64,000 bases of DNA, taken from positions 4,030,001-4,094,000 of the forward strand of contig CAWFHK010000001.1 in NCBI GenBank assembly GCA_963815655.1, given 5' to 3'. The DNA comes from JAWOLE01 sp963815655. Its GTDB lineage: Bacteria > Acidobacteriota > Thermoanaerobaculia > UBA5066 > Gp7-AA6. Of this stretch, positions 26,732 through 35,965 are shown one piece after another; positions within the stretch are counted from its first letter, which is position 1, and each line of letters opens with the position of its first letter. The notes below the pieces were generated by a model. That model saw only the letters and a program-made list of their open reading frames with translations, was not told the origin of the DNA and searched no databases. A program made the translations under genes and the position numbers.

Positions 26732-27808
26732 TCAATCCAAGTAACGTGACTTCGAGAGTACCCTGCCATCTCGCCCGACGAGCGAGAGGGCGATCTCGTG
26801 GCTGCCCCGCGGCAGATCGGGCTTCCTGAAGACGATGACGTAGCGGCCCGCGGTCGCGCGGAGCACGCGGCCGAGGACGAAGTCGGGCAGGAAGGCCGGT
26901 TTCTGGTAGAAGCCGCCGGTCAGGTTCGCTAGGCCCTCGAGCGTGCGGGCGAGGGTATGGCCGGTCGTCGGTGTGTCTATGGTGAAGATGCTGATCCGCG
27001 CGTCCCCCACGGCGGGCAGCGCCTCCGCCAGGTCGCGGCTGTCTCTCGGGTTCGGCCCGCTCATGCCGCCGATCGTCCGGAGGCCATAGCCGAAATAGAT
27101 CATGGACTTCGCTCCGACGATCGGGGCGGCCGCGCGGGCGACGATCGCGATGGCCTTCTCGGGGGTGACCGCGAGGCGGGCCTCCTCGAAATCGAAGTTG
27201 GGGACGAGAGAGGGAACGGCGTCGCGCTCCGGCGGCCCCGGGAGTCCCGTTCGGATCGCGTCATGGATGGCGGCGACGATTCTTTCGCGGTCGGTCGTGA
27301 AATCCTGCCGCAGCTTCAGGTGCGAGTCGAACGAGACGACCGCGACGCGGTCGGTCGGCAGGAGCGTCTCGACGAACCGGCGCGCCCAGAAGGCGATGCG
27401 CAGCGATCCGGTCGCCCGGGTCGGCTCCGCCAGGTCCGTCTGGAAGAACAGGATGAAGAGCCGGCCGGGCGGAGCGAGCTGCGCGGCTCCCGCCTCGGGC
27501 CGGACCGCCGAAGATTCCGAACCCGCGAGCGGCGGAGACGGCAAGCTGGCGGACTCGACTTCCGCCTCATCCGCCGCGATCCATTCCGTCGATTCGATCG
27601 GGACGCCGCGGCCGTCGACGCGCAGGCGGAAGTCCTCCGCCGACAGGCCGGGAATCGCGTTTCCCATCCGATCTGTGGCGTAGGCGTCCACGACGACCCG
27701 GTCAACGCTGACCCGCTCCTGGACGCCTTCCCTCTGCAGGGGCGTGGGCCTCTCCTGCGCCACGGGCAGGGCGAGGAACAGCGCGAGGGACATTCGAAAC
27801 GCCTTCAT
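26732..27808 (-). CDS. Secreted VWFA-related (acidobacterial) protein
   Basis: 358 residues, paralogue of the preceding gene and of the one at 61.5 kb. Signal peptide (MKAFRMSLALFLALPVAQ), N-terminal beta segment VSVDRVVVDAYATDRMGN, VWA-like core beginning LFILFFQTDLAEPTR with a degenerate MIDAS, then TDRVAVVSFDSHLKLRQDFT, and a C-terminal beta region (GRYVIVFRKPDLPRGSHEIAL). Stop to next start is 38 nt; start is 10 nt after the upstream gene. Periplasmic or surface-located by inference; partner unknown. Confidence 0.8.
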   Translation of the reverse strand: MKAFRMSLALFLALPVAQERPTPLQREGVQERVSVDRVVVDAYATDRMGNAIPGLSAEDFRLRVDGRGVPIESTEWIAADEAEVESASLPSPPLAGSESSAVRPEAGAAQLAPPGRLFILFFQTDLAEPTRATGSLRIAFWARRFVETLLPTDRVAVVSFDSHLKLRQDFTTDRERIVAAIHDAIRTGLPGPPERDAVPSLVPNFDFEEARLAVTPEKAIAIVARAAAPIVGAKSMIYFGYGLRTIGGMSGPNPRDSRDLAEALPAVGDARISIFTIDTPTTGHTLARTLEGLANLTGGFYQKPAFLPDFVLGRVLRATAGRYVIVFRKPDLPRGSHEIALSLVGRDGRVLSKSRYLD

Positions 27809-27818
27809 CGGGTTCTTC

Positions 27819-30023
27819 TCATCGAAACGACAGGACCAGGATGCCGCGGTCGAGTGTGCCAGCGTAGAGTTTTCCGCCCGGGGCGTCGAGGGCGAGAGAC
27901 GTGACTTCGACGCCCGCGTCCGATCCGGTCATCCGGTTCCAGCTCTTCGCGGCGTCGCGGGTCTCGAAGAGGCCGGCGGCGGTTCCGGCGAAGAGCCGGG
28001 CCGGGTCGGCCGGATCGGGAGCGAGCGCGTAGACGACGGCGCGCGGCAGGCCAACGCTGCGATGGTGCCAGGTCTTTCCGCGGTCCAGGCTGACGAAGAC
28101 GCCGCCGTCCGTTCCCGCGTAGACCGAGTCTCCATGCGCCGGATCCGTCGCGACGCACCGCACGACGGTCCGGTCGAGCTCGCGGCCGGTGATTTTCCAG
28201 GACCGCCCGCCGTTTGTGGATTTGAACACGCCGCTCCCGGCCGTCGCCGCGTAGAAGACACCCGGGTCGCGCGGATCGGCGGCGAGCGAGAGGGCGAAGG
28301 TCTTCTCCATCCCGGCCTCCGACGGGAGCCAGCGCGAGCCGCCGTCGGCCGTTCGGAACATGCCTCCGCGGGTCGCCGCGAGGGCCGTCTTCGGGTCCTT
28401 CGCGTCGAACAGGATGGAGAAGACGGCGAGCGAAGGAGCGAGCGCCCAGCTCTCGCCGCCGGCGATCGAGTGCCCGATGGCCCCGCTCGATCCGAAGAAG
28501 ATGTCGCGACCGCCGGCCGGGAAGGCGATCGAATAGACCTCGTCCGGTTCCGCGCCGGTCGGGAGCGGGGTCCAGTGATTTCCTCCGTCGCGCGAGACCT
28601 TGAGTCCCTTTCGAGTCCCGGCGTAAACCGTCCGCGGCGACGCGGGGTCGACGGCCACGGCGAAGACCGCGCCTGCTTCTCCCGCCGGAGGGAGGGCCGC
28701 CGTCGAGGCCGGCTCGGTCCGGCCCGCGATCGTGATTCCCGGCGGGAGCTTCGGATGGAACTGCCGCGGGTCCACGTGTCCCTCGAGCCACACGATGCGC
28801 TGGTGGTCGAGATCGCGCCGCAGCCCCGCCATGTCCGGGCCCAAAAGCTGGAGCGGCGATCCCTCGGGCCAATCCGGGGCGCTGCCCGGGGTCGCGCGCC
28901 ACACGAACAGGGGAACGAGAGTCTGGCCAAGGTAGGCCCGCGCCTGCTCGGCCGAGAACGTGCTCTCGTCCGTCCGCTCGGAGCCGGCAATGAGGACGAC
29001 CGCCCGCCGCCGTGACGAGCCGCCGAGGTCGTATCCTGAAATCGCAACGGCATCAGACGTCCGCAGCCTCTGCAGGGATGGGATGTTTAGAGGGGCGAGA
29101 AAAAGACGCCGCAGCCAGGATTCGCGCCCCCCTTTTCGCGGTCGGCTCTTTTGAACGGACCCGAGCGTCCCTCTCTCGATCCCCATCGGCCCGGCGGGCC
29201 CGACGTCCGGCCGTTCGAGAGACTCCGCCTGGAGCGCGTCGAAGGCCGTCAGCGAGTCGTTGGCGACGATGACCCGGATCTGCTCGGCGTCCTCGAGCGG
29301 CACTGCTGCCCGCGACTTGAGCGCCGCGGCACCGACGTTCGTCGAGGACCCGAACGCTCCCGGCTCGACCACGAAGACCAACTCGAAGTCTCCCTGCTCG
29401 ACCGCGCGCACGGGCCAGCCGGCCTCCTTGAGCGAGCCCGCGAGGTCCTCGTCGCGGACCCCGGGCTGGACGACGATCGGAATGGCCTGCAGAGACGCCT
29501 CCGCCTTCTCAGGATACGAGCCCTGCAGGAGCTGCGTGAACGTGGCGCGCCGCCCGTCGGGAAAGGTGGCGTCGGCCGTGACGACCTGCGGCGTCGAGCC
29601 GCGAGGAAAAGGAACGCTGAGCGTCGAGACGACGGAGCGGGCGACGGTCACGCCGTCGAGAGCGACGGTCAACGAAGCCGGATCGAGCTTTGCCGGATGG
29701 GCCCAGGTCACGGTGAACTCGCAGGCCCGCGTCTTCCTTTCGCAGCGCCCCGACGCGCGGACCTCCGCTTCGACTCCGGGCTTGTTGACCCATCGCCGCA
29801 CGCTCTCAATGACATGCCCGGCCTTGTCCCTGCGCACGAGCTCGAGCGCGTGGATGACGGGATCGGGCCCCAGATCCACCGTGCACGCCGGAGCGCGCGC
29901 CGAGATCGTGCACGCCGGCCGCCCGTCCAGCAGCAGCTCCGCCGGCTCCGGCCGCCCGCCCAGATCCACCATGACCGGGAAGAGCCCGATCAGGAGTCCA
30001 ACGGGGTAGGAAAGGATGTCCAA
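27819..30023 (-). CDS. VWA-like protein with C-terminal Ycf48/sortilin-type propeller
   Basis: 734 residues. An N-terminal hydrophobic stretch (VGLLIGLFPVMV) may anchor or export it. Residues about 30-430 carry Ig-like and VWA-like segments (AVVLIAGSERTDESTF, LVPLFVWRA). Residues about 450-734 are six BNR/Ycf48-type blades (VYAGTRKGLKVSRDGGNHW, GVFKSTNGGRSWK, VYAGTDGGVFVSLDRGKTW). TTG start at 30023, 4 nt after the upstream stop, with GGAG 8-9 nt ahead. The propeller resembles the stand-alone protein divergently encoded at 32.1 kb. Function unknown. Confidence 0.75.
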   Translation of the reverse strand: MDILSYPVGLLIGLFPVMVDLGGRPEPAELLLDGRPACTISARAPACTVDLGPDPVIHALELVRRDKAGHVIESVRRWVNKPGVEAEVRASGRCERKTRACEFTVTWAHPAKLDPASLTVALDGVTVARSVVSTLSVPFPRGSTPQVVTADATFPDGRRATFTQLLQGSYPEKAEASLQAIPIVVQPGVRDEDLAGSLKEAGWPVRAVEQGDFELVFVVEPGAFGSSTNVGAAALKSRAAVPLEDAEQIRVIVANDSLTAFDALQAESLERPDVGPAGPMGIERGTLGSVQKSRPRKGGRESWLRRLFLAPLNIPSLQRLRTSDAVAISGYDLGGSSRRRAVVLIAGSERTDESTFSAEQARAYLGQTLVPLFVWRATPGSAPDWPEGSPLQLLGPDMAGLRRDLDHQRIVWLEGHVDPRQFHPKLPPGITIAGRTEPASTAALPPAGEAGAVFAVAVDPASPRTVYAGTRKGLKVSRDGGNHWTPLPTGAEPDEVYSIAFPAGGRDIFFGSSGAIGHSIAGGESWALAPSLAVFSILFDAKDPKTALAATRGGMFRTADGGSRWLPSEAGMEKTFALSLAADPRDPGVFYAATAGSGVFKSTNGGRSWKITGRELDRTVVRCVATDPAHGDSVYAGTDGGVFVSLDRGKTWHHRSVGLPRAVVYALAPDPADPARLFAGTAAGLFETRDAAKSWNRMTGSDAGVEVTSLALDAPGGKLYAGTLDRGILVLSFR

Positions 30024-30027
30024 GCAC

Positions 30028-31671
30028 TCACTCCGGCTTCGGCAGGTCCGCGGCGGCGGCGCCGCGCGATCCGGTTTTCAATTCCTCGATCGTGATCGCC
30101 ACGCGCGCGGCATCGGGCGGCCACTCCAGTGGGAAAGCGTATTCCCAGGAGGTTCCGGCGCCTTCGCGCGCGAGGTTGATTTCCTCGCTGTGGACGAAGG
30201 GCTGCTTGCCCGGGGCGCGGACGGCGAGCGTGACCCGCATCCTCCCCGGTCCCACCTTCTCGAGCGCGTCCACGATCGAGGAGAGGTCCACGGAGACCTG
30301 CACGTCGCCGACGAGGCGCTTGTTGGGCTTGACCTCGAGCAGGTCCACGAGGATCTCCACCGGCAGCGAGCCTGTCGCGGGAACGCTCTCGAGCGCCTGG
30401 ACCGCCGACTGCGCGGACACCGCGAGCTCGGGCGCGTCGAGGACCGACTGCGCCGCGCGCAGCGTCGCTCCGCGCCGGGTCGTCCGGACCTCCAGCTTGT
30501 GGACGCGGCCGTCGGGCGGGCGGTTCATCCGGTAGGTGATCGCGACGGCGCTCGAAAGGCGGTCGAGCGCAAGAGCGAAATGGTCCGGGCGCGTCACGAC
30601 CTCGCCGCCGGTCGCGCCGGCGATCTCGCGCAAAGGGTCGAGCGGGCGGACGAACAGAAACGTCGGCGCGTCGCTCACCGGATTGCGCAGGTCGCTGATC
30701 GGCCGTTTCCCGACAATGGATGGGCTGTTCCCGAGGAAGGCCTCCGCGCCGCCGATGGCGAGCGGGACCGTCATGAGCCCCTGATTGGCGAGCGCGCTCT
30801 CGGTCCGCGCGACCATGTTGGGAATCTGCGGCACGAACTCCATCTTGAGCTGTTCTCCGTCGGCGCCGTCCAGATAATTGCGATAGAAGTCGGAGAGGAC
30901 GAGGTCGAACCCGTCGCTCGCCAGGTAGAGGACCCCCGGGCGCCGGTCCGTCCGAAGGCCCACCCATTTCTCCAGACGCTCGAGGGATTGCCGGACGAGG
31001 TGGACTTCCTCCTGGATCGCCGCGCGCGCGTGCATGCGCTTCTCGAGCGCGTCGAGGTCGCGTCCCTTGCTCGTCAGGGAATTGGCGCCCGGGATGAAGG
31101 CCGCGCGCACCTCCAGGACGCGGTCGCGCCCCCGGCCCGTCTTCGCGAGCGAGGCGAGCGCGGCCCGGACCGCCGCGAGGTCCGCCATGCCCGGCAGGAC
31201 GGTCTTCGGCTCCGGGTCCGCCAGCACGATCTCGATCGGCCCCCGCGCGAGGAGGGCGTCGAGGTTCTTCGCCGTCATCTCGCAGACTTTCTTGACCGAC
31301 TGCTTCTGGAGCAGGCTCGCGTCCAGATACAGGATCTGCGGCATCCGCGCGAACGCTTCCGCCGGCGCCGCTGGAGTTGTTTCCGTCCGCGGATGCTCGA
31401 TGCCGGCCGAGCCGGACGTCTTCACCGGCTGGACCACGTCCACCCCGAGCACCTTCGCCGGGATCCCGTCCTCCAGCACCTCGACCTCGTCGACGGAGAG
31501 CGGCCTCTCGATCGGCTTCCCCTTCGCGTCGGTCACGACGGCGAGCACCGTCCGGACGTTGACCTCGACCTTCTCAGTGAAGCCGGGTTGCGGCTGGGCC
31601 TGCGCGGCCGCGGACACCGCCACTAGGCCGAGCAGAATGGCGGTGCCAACGCGCAAGCCCGATCGCGTCAT
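30028..31671 (-). CDS. Large secreted VWFA-related protein
   Basis: 547 residues from the ATG at 31671, which gives a clean signal peptide (LRVGTAILLGLVAVSAAAQA); the frame stays open upstream but that part is Arg/Ser-rich and unlikely. VWFA-related features: VEVNVRTVLAVVTDAKGKP, VDEVEVLEDGIPAKVL, QILYLDASLLQKQSVKK (MIDAS degenerate), GVLYLASDGFDLVLSDF. C-terminal beta domain about 390-540. First gene of the operon 30028-31671, 27819-30023, 26732-27808, 25668-26693 (gaps of 4, 10 and 38 nt). Confidence 0.78.
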   Translation of the reverse strand: MTRSGLRVGTAILLGLVAVSAAAQAQPQPGFTEKVEVNVRTVLAVVTDAKGKPIERPLSVDEVEVLEDGIPAKVLGVDVVQPVKTSGSAGIEHPRTETTPAAPAEAFARMPQILYLDASLLQKQSVKKVCEMTAKNLDALLARGPIEIVLADPEPKTVLPGMADLAAVRAALASLAKTGRGRDRVLEVRAAFIPGANSLTSKGRDLDALEKRMHARAAIQEEVHLVRQSLERLEKWVGLRTDRRPGVLYLASDGFDLVLSDFYRNYLDGADGEQLKMEFVPQIPNMVARTESALANQGLMTVPLAIGGAEAFLGNSPSIVGKRPISDLRNPVSDAPTFLFVRPLDPLREIAGATGGEVVTRPDHFALALDRLSSAVAITYRMNRPPDGRVHKLEVRTTRRGATLRAAQSVLDAPELAVSAQSAVQALESVPATGSLPVEILVDLLEVKPNKRLVGDVQVSVDLSSIVDALEKVGPGRMRVTLAVRAPGKQPFVHSEEINLAREGAGTSWEYAFPLEWPPDAARVAITIEELKTGSRGAAAADLPKPE

Positions 31672-32106
31672 GGCCGGGGAGGGGAGAGGACGTAGGACAC
31701 GAGGCCGGTCGGTTGATCGCGGACGCCGAGACTCCAGGTGTACGAGCCCGCCGGCACTCCCAGGTCGAGCGTGGGAAGAGGCGAGAGGAGGGAAGCTCTG
31801 GGTCGGGAGTGCATCGGCTTGCTCCTTCACGAGATTGTTTCGCGGCCAGGGGGAGCCCGCCTGATCAAAGCAATTCAGTTGCCGCGGGGGGGCCGCTTCG
31901 GCCGCAAGGAATTGCGTCGTGCGGTGTTCGCGGATGCGATGCCCGGCGGGGACGGAGTGTCACCTTCCGGAGACGTCAGGAACGCGCGGCCGCGCCACCG
32001 CCGCGGGGTCCGCGGGGCGGTGCACGGCACGCCGGTTGCTTCGTTGACAGCCGATCCACCGTCGCGATTGGCCCGGAGGGAGATGGATGAGTGAGAGAGT
32101 GACTTG
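31672..32106. other. Divergent intergenic region, no convincing gene
   Basis: About 430 bp between the VWA operon and a propeller gene. A TTGACA at 32044-32049 could be the -35 of the rightward gene, but the matching -10 position (32067-32072) is poor. Short open frames here lack RBS and plausible composition. Confidence 0.35.
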
Positions 32107-34071
32107 ATGCTTCGATCCATCTCTTCGCGTCCGCTCGGCGTCCTGCTCGGCCTCCTGGGGTACGCGGCGGCACTCTCGGCGCAGGCGGGAACAGGAACGT
32201 GGGTCTCGGTCGGCCCGGACGGGATCGGGGCGATCCTGTCGCTCGCGATCGATCCGACGGCGACGGCGACGCTCTACGCGGGGACCGACGGCGCCGGCGT
32301 GTACAAGTCCACGGACGGGGCCGCGACGTGGGTCCCATCCTCTTCCGGCCTGACCGATTTCTCGGTGTTTGCCCTGGCGGTCGATCCTGCCGTTTCCGAC
32401 ACCGTCTACGCGGGGACCTCCTCCGGGCTCTTCGTCACCCTCGATGGGGGCGGCCTCTGGACGCCCGTCGCGGGATTACCGCACGCGGTCTTCGGCGCCG
32501 TGGTCCTCGATCCGGCCAACTCCTCGACGATCTACGCCATCAGCACGACCGCCGGCGTCTTCAAGTCTTCGGACGCGGGAACGAACTGGACGTCCATCAG
32601 CGCTGGGCTCGCCGGCACCAACCCGAGCACGCTCGCGGTGGACGAGTCTTCCTCCCTGACGCTCTATGTCGGGACGACTCAGAACGGCGTCTACAAGTCT
32701 CCCAACGGCGGCGCGTCGTGGACGACGATCAACAACGGGCTCGCGAACCTTCACGTGCAGACCCTCGCCATCGATCCGGCGGCCCCTTCGACGATCTACG
32801 CCGGAACGACCAACGGAGGCGCCTACAAGACCACCAACGGCGGTTCCCGCTGGGACCCCGCGAGCACGGGTCTCGCGGGTCCGTCGGTGACCGCATTCGT
32901 GATCCATCCGACGAATCCGTTGAATGTCTTCGCCGCCACGAACGTCGGGGTCTATGGGTCGACCACCGGCGGCGCGGTCTGGCTGATCGCCAAGGCGGCC
33001 TTCGTGAACTGCCTGGTAATGGACCCCGGCGAGCCGGCCACGCTGTACGCGGGGGCCGGCGGTGTGCCGTCCCACACCGGCGGGCTCTTCAAGTCGACGG
33101 CCGGCGGTTCCACGGGCAGCTGGGTCTCGTCGGGGAGCGGCATCCGCAACATCTCCATTGCTTCGCTCGCGGCATCTGCGCTGTCCGGCGAGGTCTATGC
33201 CGGGCGCTTCGGGGGAATCATCCGGACGGCCGACGGCGGCGGGACGTGGCAGACGCTGCTTTCGAGCGGCGCGATCATCGCTCTGGCCGTGGATCCTTCA
33301 CAACCGCTGACGGTCTATACCGGAAGTCTCGGTTTCGGCGTGAACAAGACGACCGACGGCGGCGCCACCTGGCCTTCGATGAATAACGGACTGATCAACA
33401 TGCTCGTTTTTGCACTGGCCATCGATCCGGCCGCTCCGGCGACGGTCTATGCCGGCACGGGCGGCGGGGTCTTCAAGACGACGGATGGAGCCGCAGGCTG
33501 GAAGTCCGCCTCGACGGGTCTGACCTCTTCGAACGTCCGCGCGATCGCGATCGATCCGTCGGCGTCCTCGACGCTCTATGCCGGGACGAGCGACGGCGTT
33601 TTCAAGTCGTCCAACGGGGGCACGAGCTGGTCGCACGCGAGCTCGGGCCTCCCGGCGGGATTCGTGTTCGCGCTGGCGATCGATCCGTCGTCGCCGCGGA
33701 CGCTGTACGCGGGAACGGCGACCGGTCCCTACCGCAGCACCGACGGCGGCGGCACATGGTCGGCGGCGAACGCCGGAGTCTCCTCCCTGACCGTCGTGAC
33801 CTTCGCCTTCGACCGGGGCGGATCCGTCCTGTACGCCGGCTCGGGCGCCGGCGTCTTCTCCACGACGAACGGAGGCGCGAGCTGGACCGCGGTCAACGCG
33901 GGCTTCGGCAATCCCACGATCAACGCCCTCGTCCTCGACTCCAGCGGAATCCTCTACGCCGCCTCCGCCGGCGACGGCGTCTACCGTCTCGTCACGGCAT
34001 CCTCCGCTCGTCCGCCCATCCAACGCTCCCATGAGCGCCCTCCCGCCCGCCGCGTTACGCCCCGGCCGTAG
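32107..34071 (+). CDS. Secreted Ycf48/sortilin-type propeller protein
   Basis: 654 residues. Signal peptide (LGVLLGLLGYAAALSAQA); then about 13 repeats of roughly 43-45 residues with the pattern ALAIDP..P.TLYAGT..GVFKSTNGG.SW. Two stacked propellers would account for the number. Such BNR/VPS10-like proteins are abundant in Acidobacteriota and thought to be secreted adhesins or scaffolds; Ycf48 homologues bind nascent photosystem proteins. ATG at 32107 chosen over the TTG just before it. Convergent with the aminotransferase gene, 23 bp apart. Confidence 0.85.
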   Translation: MLRSISSRPLGVLLGLLGYAAALSAQAGTGTWVSVGPDGIGAILSLAIDPTATATLYAGTDGAGVYKSTDGAATWVPSSSGLTDFSVFALAVDPAVSDTVYAGTSSGLFVTLDGGGLWTPVAGLPHAVFGAVVLDPANSSTIYAISTTAGVFKSSDAGTNWTSISAGLAGTNPSTLAVDESSSLTLYVGTTQNGVYKSPNGGASWTTINNGLANLHVQTLAIDPAAPSTIYAGTTNGGAYKTTNGGSRWDPASTGLAGPSVTAFVIHPTNPLNVFAATNVGVYGSTTGGAVWLIAKAAFVNCLVMDPGEPATLYAGAGGVPSHTGGLFKSTAGGSTGSWVSSGSGIRNISIASLAASALSGEVYAGRFGGIIRTADGGGTWQTLLSSGAIIALAVDPSQPLTVYTGSLGFGVNKTTDGGATWPSMNNGLINMLVFALAIDPAAPATVYAGTGGGVFKTTDGAAGWKSASTGLTSSNVRAIAIDPSASSTLYAGTSDGVFKSSNGGTSWSHASSGLPAGFVFALAIDPSSPRTLYAGTATGPYRSTDGGGTWSAANAGVSSLTVVTFAFDRGGSVLYAGSGAGVFSTTNGGASWTAVNAGFGNPTINALVLDSSGILYAASAGDGVYRLVTASSARPPIQRSHERPPARRVTPRP

Positions 34072-34094
34072 GGTCGCTGATGTCAGCCTCCAGC

Positions 34095-35249
34095 TCAGGC
34101 GATCTCGTCCAGGATCGGGAGGATCCGGGACACCTGCTCCTCGTCGTTGGAGAAGTGAGGGGAGAAGCGGACGGAGCCTTCGCGGGGAGCGACGATGACG
34201 CCGCGCTCTTCGAGGCGCTTGGCGAGGGCGCGGGAGTCGGCGCCGGGGAGGGCCGCGGCGAGGATGCCGGACCGGCGAGGCTCCGGGGACGTGATGGTCC
34301 AGCCGCGCTCGGCGAGGCCGCGCTTCAAGACCTCACACGTTTCGAGGATTCTCGTCCGGATCCTCTCGGGGCCGGCTTCCGAGAGGAGGTCCACGGCCGC
34401 CGAGAGGCCGGCGATGTTCGCCGTGGCGAGAGTGCCCGGCTCGTAGCGGCGGGCGCTCGTGTACAGGTCCATGTCATAGGCGAGATAGCCGCGCTCGTGC
34501 TTGACGTTCCACCACCCCGCGAAGAGGGGCGGGACGCGGTCGCGGGCCCTCTCGGAGCAATAGAAGACGGCGGACCCTTCCGCGCCGAGGAGCCACTTGT
34601 GGCCGTCGGCGGCGAGGACGTCCACTCCGGCTTTCTCGACGTCCATCGGGAGCGCGCCGAGCCCCTGGATCGCGTCGATGACGAAGAGAATGCCGCGCTC
34701 GCGGCAGAACTGCGAGATCTCCTCGATGGGGAAGACCCAGCCGTTGTGGAAGGCGACCCAGGACACGGCGACAACGCGCGTCCGATCGTCCACTCTCGCG
34801 GCGATGTCGTCCAGGGTCACGCGGCCTTCGCGGTTCTTCGCGAGGCGACACTCGACGCCGCGTTGCTCGAGAGCCAGCCACGGGTAGGCGTTGGAGGGGA
34901 ACTCCATGTCGTCGGTGACGGCGTTGTCCCCCTCCTTCCAGGGATAAGCCTGCGCGACGAGGTTCAGGCCCCAGCTCGTGTTCGGCAGGAAGGCGACCTC
35001 CTCGCGTCCGGCGCCTATGAACCGGGCGACCTTTTCGCGCGTCTCCTCGACCGCCGCGTACCATCGGCGCCAGTCCGCCGCCCCGCGGTCCCGCGCGTTC
35101 TCGTTGTGGGCGGCGATCGCGGCGGCGACCCGGCGCGGCAGCGGAGCCACCGCGGCGTGATTGAAATAGACGAGGTTCTTCCGAACCGGGAACTCGCGGT
35201 CGAGGTTCTCCGGCGAGAAATCGAAGCCACTGCTCACAGGGGGGAGCAT
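34095..35249 (-). CDS. Class V aminotransferase / cysteine desulfurase-like PLP enzyme
   Basis: 384 residues of fold type I: YFNHAAVAPLPRR near the start, DAIQGLGALPMDV (PLP-ring Asp), ADGHKWLLGAEGSA with the Schiff-base Lys, and RYEPGTLATANIAGL. It resembles isopenicillin-N-epimerase/SufS-like members; no conserved active-site Cys loop is evident, so it is not clearly a desulfurase. Reaction unknown. No RBS is visible before the ATG at 35249; a GTG a few codons inside is an alternative start. Confidence 0.85.
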   Translation of the reverse strand: MLPPVSSGFDFSPENLDREFPVRKNLVYFNHAAVAPLPRRVAAAIAAHNENARDRGAADWRRWYAAVEETREKVARFIGAGREEVAFLPNTSWGLNLVAQAYPWKEGDNAVTDDMEFPSNAYPWLALEQRGVECRLAKNREGRVTLDDIAARVDDRTRVVAVSWVAFHNGWVFPIEEISQFCRERGILFVIDAIQGLGALPMDVEKAGVDVLAADGHKWLLGAEGSAVFYCSERARDRVPPLFAGWWNVKHERGYLAYDMDLYTSARRYEPGTLATANIAGLSAAVDLLSEAGPERIRTRILETCEVLKRGLAERGWTITSPEPRRSGILAAALPGADSRALAKRLEERGVIVAPREGSVRFSPHFSNDEEQVSRILPILDEIA

Positions 35250-35340
35250 AAGCCGAGGCCGTGATGCATCCGAATCATGAGGGATACTTCATGGGCCGTT
35301 AGTGTCTGTCTGCGGGACGCGATCCCGCCTGGAGGTCCAG

Positions 35341-35883
35341 ATGACGAAACCCCGTTTCTCCATCGTATTGCTCGGTCTGCTCGCGGCCGCGGTCGTCGCC
35401 GCGCAGACTCCCGGTGCCGCCCCCGCCAGGCCGGGATCCGATCCCGACGCGTGCATGAAGCACTGCAAGCAGATGGCCGAGGCGCATCAGAAGATGATGG
35501 ACTCGCAGAAGGCCATGCAGGAGAAGCGCGACGCCGCGTGGAAGGAGATCGAGACCCAGCTCGACGCCGCCAAGAAGTCGAAGGGCGACAAGAAGGTCGC
35601 CGCTCTCGAGTCGGCCGTCGAGAAGCTCGTCGCCGTCCACTCCGAGATGCAGCGCTCGATGGGCGAGAGGATGCCGATGATGATGGGCGGCATGGCGGGT
35701 CAATCGATGGACTGTCCCGGCATGGACCACGAGATGGGCGCCATGGCCGGGCATCCGATGGGCGGTCCCGGCGCGGGCCATGAGATGGGCATGATGGCGG
35801 ACCACCACCCCGGCATGGCGCACGGGATGATGGAGAACTGCCCGTGCTGCAAGGGCGACATGGCGCCTCCGGCCGCCAAGTAG
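35341..35883 (+). CDS. Secreted Met/His-rich putative metal-binding protein
   Basis: 180 residues. ATG at 35341 with GGAGG 6 nt upstream. Signal peptide IVLLGLLAAAVVAAQ. Residues about 40-110 form a charged helical hairpin (CMKHCKQMAEAHQKMMDS). The C-terminal third is packed with Met, His and Gly (ERMPMMMGGMAG, CPGMDHEMGAMAGHPMGG) and ends with CPCC, all soft-metal ligands. A periplasmic copper or silver sponge is the simplest inference; it is not a known named family to me. A TCCAAGG hairpin follows the stop. Confidence 0.7.
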   Translation: MTKPRFSIVLLGLLAAAVVAAQTPGAAPARPGSDPDACMKHCKQMAEAHQKMMDSQKAMQEKRDAAWKEIETQLDAAKKSKGDKKVAALESAVEKLVAVHSEMQRSMGERMPMMMGGMAGQSMDCPGMDHEMGAMAGHPMGGPGAGHEMGMMADHHPGMAHGMMENCPCCKGDMAPPAAK

Positions 35884-35889
35884 TTCTCA

Positions 35890-35949
35890 GTCCAAGGTCC
35901 AAGGTCCAAGGTGGCCCGACGGCAATCAGGGCTACTTTGGACTTTGGAC
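35890..35949. repeat. TCCAAGG-type short-repeat hairpin
   Basis: Left arm 35890-35912 (three GTCCAAG units), right arm 35929-35949 (CTACTTTGGACTTTGGAC). The arms pair imperfectly around a GC-rich loop. Lies between the convergent Met-rich and M28 genes and could serve as a bidirectional terminator. Confidence 0.8.
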
Positions 35950-35965
35950 CCGAGTCGGGCCCGCG

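Noticed and set aside
31738..32094. 118-codon frame in the divergent spacer
   Set aside because: Arg/Gly-rich, no RBS, unlike any protein family, and overlapping the probable regulatory region of the propeller gene.
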